Source: Candidatus Jidaibacter sp.
GTDB lineage: Bacteria; Pseudomonadota; Alphaproteobacteria; Rickettsiales; Midichloriaceae
Reading direction: 5' to 3'
Length of the DNA stretch: 7,814 nt
Assembly: GCA_021298045.1 (NCBI GenBank)
Contig: JAJTHY010000152.1
Location: 1 to 7,814 of the forward strand
Below the pieces are notes generated by a model. The model was not told the origin of the DNA and did no database searches. It was given only the letters and a program-made list of their open reading frames with translations. Positions 1 to 5,370 of the stretch are shown here, one piece after another. Numbering within the stretch: the stretch's first letter is position 1; the number at the start of each line of letters is the position of its first letter. The position numbers were made by a program, and so were the translations under genes.

Positions 1-264
1 ACTATGAGTAGATGGAGCGCCACATTCACAGCGAAGATTTTAGAGGTTTTTGCTTTAAATTACAAGGTATTAATTGAAGCTTTTATCCATGTTCGTGTTG
101 TAACGCCGTTGCTTCTGAATTTTAATGCGGTCGCCCTGGGACGATGATAATCTCAAGGGCTTTAAGAGTTGCAATCTTGAGTTTTAAGTTTTACTCTATG
201 TCCATTAAAGATAATTACACGCTGAAATTTATCATTAAGTGTGATAAAAATAAAGGGTATGCAT
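1..264. other. Left-edge stretch without a recognisable gene
   Basis: I see no gene I can name here. A plus-strand frame is open from the left edge to a TGA at 145-147 (in-frame ATG at position 4), but its hydrophobic translation matches no family I know and no Shine-Dalgarno sequence precedes it. Short minus-strand frames are also open and equally unrecognised. CTCAAG (152-157) and CTTGAG (176-181) form a 6-bp inverted repeat followed by TTTTAAGTTTT, which could be a weak terminator for something upstream. GATAAT at 210-215 resembles a -10 box for the gene at 265, but I find no good -35 partner. The stretch may be the degraded end of a gene or plain spacer. Confidence 0.3.
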
Positions 265-1086
265 ATGAACTTTAAAATAATACTAACAGCTTTCTTAATT
301 ATATTTAGTTTTTACTACCAAGCAAATGCTGTTGAGGTTAAGCCTAAATATCCTCCATATCCTGATGTATGGGGGTATGATATTTCAGATGACGTTGATA
401 TTTATAGTGCTGCATCTTCATATATTGAAAAAAGAGCAAACGGTGATTACACAATATTTTACTATGATAAAAATGGCATAGGATACAATATCATAAATAC
501 CTTTGAGAGAGAAAAAAAGAAATTTCCTGATTGGAAAGAGTTAGATAAATATTTAAACTCTAGTGGCAAAAGAATGTTTTCTGGAGAATCCCGATTTGCA
601 TCTTTAAGTGATGGAAAGTTAATATCTACTAGCGAAAAGCTGCCTGGTAGCTCTACATATTACTGGTGCGTACGTAGGAATGATGGGTTTTTGGATGAAA
701 AAGATAATGAATATGAGCTCTCACCAATAGGCATTACAAGTCGTTGCAAGCAAGGAAAGGAATGTGTAAATGAGGTGTACTTTTTAGCTTCATCCTTTAT
801 TAAGCTAGAAGATGATACTTTCTTCACGTTTGACACTTCTCACTACCTCTTTATAAGATTCGATCGAGATTTTAAAACCAAGTTCAAACCCCAGCATACG
901 GTTAAATTAGAAGGTGGACGCGAACTGAAGGGCAACTTCTATGTTCTGCCGTATTCAAAAATTAAATATTTTCTTGAAAATATTGCGACATGGTACACGG
1001 GCGAGTATAATGATGAAGTTAATCGCCGTCTCGACCGCCAGTTTCTTGATTGGCTTTATGAGGAAGAGCAAAAGGGTGATGTTTGA
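265..1086 (+). CDS. Secreted protein of unknown function with a PPYPDVWGYD motif
   Basis: This encodes 273 residues of no function I can name. The start is ATG 265, because AAAGGG at 252-257 lies 7 bases upstream of it. The GTG at 241 and the ATG at 259 are in frame but badly placed relative to that site. Residues 1-22 form a clear Sec signal peptide: a Lys near the N-terminus, a hydrophobic core, and an AxA-type cleavage site after ANA (20-22). The mature protein opens with a Pro/Tyr-rich segment, PPYPDVWGYD (30-39), then is rich in Lys, Asp, Tyr and Phe. It has three cysteines (C135, C161, C167), with C161 and C167 spaced as a possible disulfide. No transmembrane helix follows the signal, so it is probably periplasmic, surface-associated or secreted. 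I have an unverified impression that proteins with a similar proline/tryptophan motif recur in Rickettsiales. It appears monocistronic, with a terminator hairpin at its 3' end. Confidence 0.85.
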   Translation: MNFKIILTAFLIIFSFYYQANAVEVKPKYPPYPDVWGYDISDDVDIYSAASSYIEKRANGDYTIFYYDKNGIGYNIINTFEREKKKFPDWKELDKYLNSSGKRMFSGESRFASLSDGKLISTSEKLPGSSTYYWCVRRNDGFLDEKDNEYELSPIGITSRCKQGKECVNEVYFLASSFIKLEDDTFFTFDTSHYLFIRFDRDFKTKFKPQHTVKLEGGRELKGNFYVLPYSKIKYFLENIATWYTGEYNDEVNRRLDRQFLDWLYEEEQKGDV

Positions 1087-1104
1087 TATCTTCTTCACTC
1101 TTTT
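1070..1104 (+). terminator. Probable Rho-independent terminator overlapping a stop codon
   Basis: AAAAGGGTGA (1070-1079) pairs with TCACTCTTTT (1095-1104) over ten base pairs with one G-T wobble, around a 15-base loop, and a T-run (1101-1105) follows the core stem GGGTGA/TCACTC. The TGA stop of the secreted-protein gene (1084-1086) lies inside the loop, so the last codons double as the terminator's left arm. The loop is long and the stem only moderately GC-rich, so efficiency is uncertain. Confidence 0.5.
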
Positions 1105-1149
1105 TAGACACAATTTTCTACATGCTTCCTTTTTACCCTTCAATAATAT

Positions 1150-1178
1150 TTGTTAATCAGTTTTATTGCCTTGATATT
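1150..1178 (+). promoter_or_regulatory. Possible promoter for the GNAT acetyltransferase gene
   Basis: TTGTTA (1150-1155) and GATATT (1173-1178) each match four of six bases of the sigma-70 boxes and are 17 bases apart. Transcription would start near 1185, giving a leader of about 60 bases before ATG 1248. In AT-rich DNA such matches are common, so this is weak. It is supported mainly by position, just after the candidate terminator and before the next gene. Confidence 0.25.
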
Positions 1179-1247
1179 TTATGTGTGAAATAGTAAAAGA
1201 AGTTTTGCTGTAAAGTGGATATTTTAGCAAATTTTGGAGTTTACTTA

Positions 1248-1841
1248 ATGAGAGCAATGTTACAAAAATTCTTTAGTCGCTTCCCGGTAATGGAACTTGG
1301 GGATGTACGCCTGCGCGATTTAATGCTTTCTGATAAAGAAGGTTATTTTAAAATGATGTCAGACCCAGAAGCCTCCCAATACCTATCTGATGAGGACATT
1401 CCAAAAAGCATTGAAGAAACCGAAGACGAAATTAAATACTGGGGTGGCTTATACTATAAGAAGCAAAGCATATTTTGGACTATTGCAGATAGTAAAACCG
1501 ACGAGTTCATGGGCACCATTGGCTTCAATAATTGGAATTTTCATAACCAGCGCGCTGAAGTTAGTTATGATCTAATGAAGGAGCACTGGCGCAAAGGTAT
1601 AATGACTAGAGTCTTAAGAAACGTCGCCATTTTCGGCTTCAAAGAAATGAATCTTGCCAGAATAGAAGCAAGAACAATGTTAGATAATAAACCTTCTACC
1701 GGGCTATTGGAGAAGGTAGGCTTTAAGCTTGAAGGGGTTCAAAGGTCGTACCGAGTTATCCGTGGCCAACCTGCAGACATAACCCTGTATGGATTGGTTA
1801 AAGAAGATTATTCTGGGTTTTTATACCAAGTTTCAAAATAA
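1248..1841 (+). CDS. GNAT family N-acetyltransferase, RimJ/RimL type
   Basis: This encodes 197 residues. ATG 1248 is chosen because GGAG (1236-1239) sits 8 bases upstream; the in-frame GTG at 1215 has no such site. The protein has the Acetyltransf_3 layout: a short N-terminal extension (1-15), then ELGDVRLRDL opening the fold (16-25), the beta-strand FMGTIGF (87-93), and the acetyl-CoA pyrophosphate loop in WRKGIMT (114-120). The late family motif N-x2-S-x3-L-x-KVGF follows (N147, S150, L154, 156-159). Relatives acetylate the N-terminal alanine of ribosomal proteins or small substrates such as amines and antibiotics; the substrate cannot be read from sequence. It is cytoplasmic. Its last 9 bases overlap the 3' end of the converging DUF2066 gene, so antisense interference between the two transcripts is possible. 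Confidence 0.92.
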   Translation: MRAMLQKFFSRFPVMELGDVRLRDLMLSDKEGYFKMMSDPEASQYLSDEDIPKSIEETEDEIKYWGGLYYKKQSIFWTIADSKTDEFMGTIGFNNWNFHNQRAEVSYDLMKEHWRKGIMTRVLRNVAIFGFKEMNLARIEARTMLDNKPSTGLLEKVGFKLEGVQRSYRVIRGQPADITLYGLVKEDYSGFLYQVSK

Positions 1842-2687
1842 CGGCGCATAGCTAAAGCTGTCATAGCTTTTATAGTAGCTGTCCATTTCTTTAAGACTAT
1901 TCTGGGCAATATTGTGGTAGAACTCTTCAGTGTTTACTTCTGATTTGAATTTGTATTCTGCAGTTTTTGATTTATCATCAATCGATGATAAATGGCGCAA
2001 GGTTATTTTGAATTTATCATCTGCATAGAAGCCTATAGCCAATATAACCTCTTCTGCCTTATACTTCTGCAATATCTTTTGGAAGTATGGGAATTTGGCA
2101 TCTGCTGCAGTTTTGGGTGTAAGAATCAAATTGTCTTCTAGATCTCCCATTAGATACACTAGCTTGAGTAAACCCAATTCACTTGGCATTTCCCCCCAAG
2201 CAGACATCCATTCCTCATCTTCCCAAATCACATACTTTTCATTTTTCTTAAGTATAGGTATTACAAGCTGTACAGGGGAATACATTGTAAAATACTTAAA
2301 CCCATTTTTTCCTAAAAAATTTTTAACCGCACCTTCATCAAAAACTATATCCATGGTGGCCATGTACTTAAAAGCGGTTTTGCGTTCATCCCTAATAGTT
2401 GTTTGCTTCACAAAATTGAAAACATTGCTTATATTAGTATGTTCAATTTTCCATTTTTGGTCATCTGTACACAATCTGAATAACAAAATTTTAAAAGCAT
2501 CTTGAATCCCTTGACGAACCGCTTCTGATTCGGCATTTTCAAGGTCGTTTGACTCTGCTTTTATACGTACATCAACAACCCTAAAAACTTCATTCTGCAC
2601 AGTGCTATCTTGCGCTACAGCAATTTGTGCCCAAAGAAAGAACAGCGTAACCGAAAATATCTTGGCTAATGTAGTTTTTTCTATCAT
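1833..2687 (-). CDS. Exported DUF2066 domain protein
   Basis: This encodes 284 residues from the ATG at 2687. AGGA lies 7 bases before it on the minus strand, whereas the in-frame TTG at 2705 would fall at the predicted transcription start. Residues 1-25 are a Sec signal peptide with cleavage after AVA (23-25). The domain order fits DUF2066: a conserved amphipathic helix in the first part (about 52-72, ending FKILLFRL) and a beta-rich stretch (105-117). The alphaproteobacterial signature follows, with IWEDEEWMSAW (154-164), LVYLMGDLED (176-185), and YKAEEVILAIG (209-219). The family is periplasmic or envelope-associated and has no established biochemical role. It is divergent from yciB, with only 30 bases between the start codons. 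A perfect 10-bp hairpin lies inside the gene at 1970-1993. Family assignment is strong; function is unknown. Confidence 0.9.
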   Translation of the reverse strand: MIEKTTLAKIFSVTLFFLWAQIAVAQDSTVQNEVFRVVDVRIKAESNDLENAESEAVRQGIQDAFKILLFRLCTDDQKWKIEHTNISNVFNFVKQTTIRDERKTAFKYMATMDIVFDEGAVKNFLGKNGFKYFTMYSPVQLVIPILKKNEKYVIWEDEEWMSAWGEMPSELGLLKLVYLMGDLEDNLILTPKTAADAKFPYFQKILQKYKAEEVILAIGFYADDKFKITLRHLSSIDDKSKTAEYKFKSEVNTEEFYHNIAQNSLKEMDSYYKSYDSFSYAPLF

Positions 2688-2690
2688 AAT
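2662..2690 (+). promoter_or_regulatory. Probable promoter of the yciB-to-ddpX operon
   Basis: TTGGCT (2662-2667) and CATAAT (2685-2690) match four and five of six sigma-70 bases and are exactly 17 bases apart. Transcription would start near 2697, about 20 bases before the yciB ATG. The -10 box covers the start codon of the divergent DUF2066 gene, so the two divergent transcription units cannot easily initiate together. Confidence 0.45.
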
Positions 2691-2711
2691 AACATCCTGA
2701 ACCAAGGTTTT

Positions 2712-2739
2712 AATATAATGCCTCTACACTGGAAAGCAA
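2712..2739 (-). promoter_or_regulatory. Probable promoter of the DUF2066 gene
   Basis: On the minus strand TTGCTT (2739-2734) and TATATT (2717-2712) are 16 bases apart; the -10 box matches five of six bases, the -35 three of six. Transcription would start around 2705, giving a leader of about 18 bases that carries the AGGA site before ATG 2687. The elements lie within the first codons of yciB. Confidence 0.35.
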
Positions 2740-3305
2740 TTTTAGAATTTCTCCCTATGGGATTATTTTTCCTATCCTATAAAATATGGGATATGAAAAC
2801 AGGAGTAATATCTCTTGTAATTTCCACTATTGTTGCCCTCTTAATTGCCAAATACAAACGCTTCAAGCTGCCAAATCTCATGCTGTTTGGATATGGGGTC
2901 ATCATCATCTTTGGTCTTCTAACCGTTATTATGGATGATACCTTCTTTATAAAAATAAAACCCACTATAGTTAATTTAATCATAGCATTAATACTGTTGG
3001 TTGATCGCTTCAAAGACCATAGCAAAAAACTAGTATGGCTCGCATTACCGGTGCTTTCTGGGATATCTAAAAAGAAGTTAAATTCATTGCTGCTATTTTG
3101 GAGTTTGTATTTTGCTAGCTGCGCTTTAGCTAATGAACTTGTATGGCGCAATTTTGATGAGCAAACATGGGTATATTTTAAGGTATTTGGTTTAACCTCT
3201 ATTAGTATTATATTCTTCATGATCAATGCTTTTATGCTTAAAGACTTATTTCTAAACAAATCCTTTGAAGTTTCCGACGATGCAGACCATACACCTAAAA
3301 TCTAG
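2718..3305 (+). CDS. yciB: Inner membrane-spanning protein YciB (septation protein A family)
   Basis: This encodes 195 residues, close to the usual 180-200 for the family. YciB/IspZ is a polytopic inner-membrane protein tied to septation and to envelope integrity and synthesis; its molecular activity is not settled. The family is visible throughout: LEFLPMGLFFLSYKIWD (9-25), FGLLTV (65-70), the loop DDTFFIKIKPT (73-83), and WVYFKVFGLT (151-160). Hydrophobic segments lie near 27-45, 54-71, 84-97, 124-140 and 156-176. The C-terminal 20 residues are polar. AAGG at 2704-2707 is a reasonable ribosome site, 10 bases from the ATG. It is the first gene of a six-gene operon, and its last 26 bases overlap the start of ygfZ in another frame, which suggests coupled translation. 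Confidence 0.95.
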   Translation: MPLHWKAILEFLPMGLFFLSYKIWDMKTGVISLVISTIVALLIAKYKRFKLPNLMLFGYGVIIIFGLLTVIMDDTFFIKIKPTIVNLIIALILLVDRFKDHSKKLVWLALPVLSGISKKKLNSLLLFWSLYFASCALANELVWRNFDEQTWVYFKVFGLTSISIIFFMINAFMLKDLFLNKSFEVSDDADHTPKI

Positions 3306-4053
3306 AGCGGTCATACAGCTTACAGGTAGAGACGCTGTAAAGTTTTTGCAGAGCTTGATAACAAATGATGCAACCAAAATTTCAAACTTGGAATATATGT
3401 ATGCATTTATGTTAACTCCTCAAGGTAGATTTTTATACGACTTCTTCATTATAAAGACTGATGATTCCATACTACTTGACTGCCAAGCGGCGAGAATTAA
3501 TGAAATTTGTGCAAAACTTCAAATGTACAAATTAAGATCAGAAGTTGAAATCTGCCAGACTGATTTAAAAGTTTATGCTTCCAGTGCCCCTATTAATAAC
3601 CAGAGCTTTGCAGATCCAAGAAGCCCCAAAATGGGGTTTAGAACTATTGGCAATATACTAGATGCCAATGCACATGATAGCGAATACCATGCCCTTAGAA
3701 TCAAACTTTTAGTTCCGGATGCAGATTTCGATTTTACCTATGGGCGTAGTTTACCGCTGAATTTTGGAGAAGCTCCTTTAAGCGCTATAGATTTTAATAA
3801 AGGATGTTATGTAGGCCAAGAAGTAACAGCACGAATGAACCATAGGGGCGGCATTCACAAGAAATTATATCTTCTAGAATGGAGCGGTAACCCGCCTCGC
3901 AAGGAAGAAGAGCTAGTTATAAATGGCAAAAAAGTTGGGATTTTTCTAGGCGTACAGCAAAATTTAGTTTTAGCATTGCTTAATATTGATGAGGTGGAAA
4001 AGTTAGAAAAATCAGAGTATATTATTAACGATACACACATAAGAATACCTTGA
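3280..4053 (+). CDS. ygfZ: Folate-binding protein YgfZ
   Basis: This encodes 257 residues from ATG 3280. The TTG at 3265 is in frame but would add only five residues, and the family normally starts just before a strand like IHLKSRAVIQLTGRDA. YgfZ is a cytoplasmic tetrahydrofolate-binding protein that supports assembly or repair of certain Fe-S enzymes. It is related to the glycine cleavage T-protein fold (GcvT), and its eukaryotic relative is IBA57. The hallmark is KGCYVGQE (174-181) with the conserved Cys176, followed by the typical TARMNHRG (183-190). The N-terminal GRDAVKFLQSLITND (16-30) is also characteristic. Its start lies within the yciB coding region and its stop shares a base with the next start (TGATG, 4051-4055), so it is embedded in the operon. 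Confidence 0.95.
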   Translation: MQTIHLKSRAVIQLTGRDAVKFLQSLITNDATKISNLEYMYAFMLTPQGRFLYDFFIIKTDDSILLDCQAARINEICAKLQMYKLRSEVEICQTDLKVYASSAPINNQSFADPRSPKMGFRTIGNILDANAHDSEYHALRIKLLVPDADFDFTYGRSLPLNFGEAPLSAIDFNKGCYVGQEVTARMNHRGGIHKKLYLLEWSGNPPRKEEELVINGKKVGIFLGVQQNLVLALLNIDEVEKLEKSEYIINDTHIRIP

Positions 4054-4490
4054 TGCCAAAATTAGAAGAAGAATTTTTTTCGCACCACTCTGCAGAGCAA
4101 ATATATAATATAGTAATTGATATAGAGAAATACCCTGAGTTTCTACCTTGGTGTAGCGATGCTGAAGTTATCTCGCGTAGCGAGAATGAAATCATCGCGG
4201 ATTTGACCATTAACTTTCAAGGATTTAAAGAAAGTTACCGCTCTAAGGTAGAACTCTCCCCACCTAGTGAGGGGGTTGCAGGGGTTAATGTTGTTATGAT
4301 TTCTGGGCCTTTCACCCATTTGCACAATATATGGAAAATTGAAGAGATTGATGAAGGCGTAAAAATAAGTTTTTTTATCGACTTTGAATTTAAGTCTTTT
4401 CTATTAGGCAAAATTATGGGAGCATTTTTTTCAGTTGCTTGTCACAAAATGGTAAAAGCATTTGAGGATAGAGCGAATGAGTTATATTAA
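4053..4490 (+). CDS. ratA: RatA/Coq10 family START-like lipid-binding protein
   Basis: This encodes 145 residues, the full length for the family. The START/SRPBCC fold has a hydrophobic pocket. Coq10-type members bind ubiquinone and support respiratory electron flow, while E. coli RatA was described as a toxin that inhibits 70S ribosome assembly. In alphaproteobacteria the quinone-related role is the more likely one; that is inference. Diagnostic motifs are IEKYPEFLPWC (24-34), the GPF turn (85-87), LHNIW (90-94), and the C-terminal amphipathic helix MVKAFEDRANELY (133-145). No antitoxin partner (RatB) is adjacent. The start overlaps the ygfZ stop as TGATG, so translation is probably coupled. 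Residues 70-79 carry an unusual PPSEGVAGVN stretch encoded by a G/C-rich tract at odds with its surroundings. Confidence 0.93.
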   Translation: MPKLEEEFFSHHSAEQIYNIVIDIEKYPEFLPWCSDAEVISRSENEIIADLTINFQGFKESYRSKVELSPPSEGVAGVNVVMISGPFTHLHNIWKIEEIDEGVKISFFIDFEFKSFLLGKIMGAFFSVACHKMVKAFEDRANELY

Positions 4491-4499
4491 GTTGTATTT

Positions 4500-4874
4500 A
4501 TGAATCGCGATGAATTAAAAAATATTGGGTCGGAGTTAAGAAAGCATAGGTTGGCAGCCAAAGTTAGCATTGACAAAGTGGCGAAGACATTGAAGATTCG
4601 CAAAACCTACTTGCAGGCGATTGAGAAGGGAAATGCAGATTTGCTTAAGTTTGATACCTATACGATTGGATATATAAAACAGTATGCGGAATTCTTGGAG
4701 CTAAATCCAAATAACTATTTGGAAAGAATCAAAAGCAAAAATCCAAACTTATTACCGGCCATCTCCAGCAATAATTTAATAACTGGCAAAGAATTTCTGC
4801 CCGGTAGAGGCACGATTATTATATCGATATTTTTTCTGGTATTCATATATATTTTTATTGAGTTTGCAATATAA
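4500..4874 (+). CDS. RodZ-like HTH protein ending after its membrane helix
   Basis: This encodes 124 residues. Residues 6-75 are the HTH_25/RodZ cytoplasmic domain: IGSELRKHRLAA (9-20), the helix-turn-helix VSIDKVAKTLKIRKTYLQAIEKG (22-44), and the typical YTIGYIKQYAEFLELNP (54-70). A polar linker (76-103) leads to one strong hydrophobic helix (104-123), and the protein stops there. Full RodZ proteins continue into a periplasmic DUF4115 domain, which is missing. RodZ binds MreB at the membrane through its HTH domain and organises the elongation complex, and the MreB-contacting part is retained here. The stop codon is genuine in frame, and the next gene starts 31 bases on in an unrelated family, so this is a short form and not an obvious frameshift. 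It sits 9 bases after ratA. A DNA-binding role is possible but less likely with a membrane anchor. Confidence 0.85.
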   Translation: MNRDELKNIGSELRKHRLAAKVSIDKVAKTLKIRKTYLQAIEKGNADLLKFDTYTIGYIKQYAEFLELNPNNYLERIKSKNPNLLPAISSNNLITGKEFLPGRGTIIISIFFLVFIYIFIEFAI

Positions 4875-4904
4875 TACCATATAGGCTAAACGACTTTGGT
4901 ATTA
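4872..4904. repeat. 8-bp inverted repeat between the RodZ-like gene and the next start codon
   Basis: TAATACCA (4872-4879) and TGGTATTA (4897-4904) are perfect reverse complements around a 17-base spacer. The left arm begins with the stop codon of the RodZ-like gene, and the right arm ends one base before the ATG at 4906. The right arm takes up the place where a ribosome site would sit, and no good Shine-Dalgarno is visible. It could be an operator or an mRNA stem controlling translation of the next gene, or it could be chance. Confidence 0.4.
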
Positions 4905-4905
4905 A

Positions 4906-5370
4906 ATGAACCATTTTTTGGTGCTACTTATTTCCGCCTTATACGGTGTGTTACTGGGTAATTATTTAACAACTGCTTACCATAGAATTCCCTTAGCTAA
5001 ACCCATTAATGGCATTTCAAAAAATAAAGGGCTAAAACCGCATTGCGCAACATGTAAGCATGAGCTTAAATATTGGGAGTATTTTCCCGTATTATCTTGG
5101 ATATTCAGCAAGCAGCAGTGTAACTATTGCGGAGCTCAAGTAGATAAAATGTACACAATGCTGGAAGTCAGCATGATGCTAATCTCAGTTAGTTTATTCA
5201 TTCTTATGGGCATGAATTTGCAATATGTGTTTATAACTTTGTTTATGGCCACTGTATTATTATTAATCGCCCTTTATATAAGCCATCATAGATTTTATTT
5301 TAAGTCCGTGTGCTTCGTGTTAATATCAGCGGTAATATATATTGTTATAGGTTCATATGGCTTTACCTAA
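4906..5370 (+). CDS. Prepilin peptidase-like N-terminal domain protein lacking the protease half
   Basis: This encodes 154 residues. It matches the N-terminal DiS_P_DiS domain (PF06750) of type IV prepilin peptidases: a first membrane helix (3-22), RIPLAKP (27-33), and two CxxC pairs (C47/C50 and C72/C75) framing YWEYFPVLSWIF (56-67), then MLEV at 85-88. Three hydrophobic segments follow (about 89-102, 106-125, 134-152). In full PilD-type enzymes the A24 domain carries two catalytic aspartates, one in an I-D-x-x-H context and one in GxGD. Here the first position appears to be Ser126 in ALYISHHRF, and no GxGD exists, so proteolysis is not expected. The zinc-type cysteines are intact. Its role is unknown, perhaps a membrane scaffold or a retained remnant. 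It overlaps the dipeptidase gene by 14 bases. Confidence 0.8.
   Translation: MNHFLVLLISALYGVLLGNYLTTAYHRIPLAKPINGISKNKGLKPHCATCKHELKYWEYFPVLSWIFSKQQCNYCGAQVDKMYTMLEVSMMLISVSLFILMGMNLQYVFITLFMATVLLLIALYISHHRFYFKSVCFVLISAVIYIVIGSYGFT

Noticed and set aside
4..147. Short plus-strand reading frame at the left edge
   Set aside because: Only 47 codons, no ribosome site, no family resemblance. It could be a gene fragment, but nothing supports it over chance.
66..180. Short minus-strand frames in the left region with protein-like composition
   Set aside because: Under 40 codons, no start codon with a ribosome site, and no match to a transposase or other family I know.
1854..1870. AAAGCT-GTCAT-AGCTTT inverted repeat after the acetyltransferase stop
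   Set aside because: Six AT-rich pairs with only a short T-run interrupted by A, lying in DUF2066 coding sequence; position is suggestive, but the structure is too weak.
2095..2505. 136-codon plus-strand frame opposite DUF2066
   Set aside because: Antisense shadow of a well-recognised gene with no family features or ribosome site.
2714..2719. Perfect TATAAT on the plus strand at the yciB start
   Set aside because: It overlaps the start codon, so a transcript would begin inside the gene, and no -35 box sits 17 bases upstream.
2777..3259. 160-codon minus-strand frame opposite yciB
   Set aside because: Lies wholly antisense to a clear YciB gene; its composition mirrors that gene.
4053..4490. 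RatA as half of a toxin-antitoxin module
   Set aside because: No RatB-like or other small antitoxin gene is adjacent, and the operon context favours a Coq10-type role.
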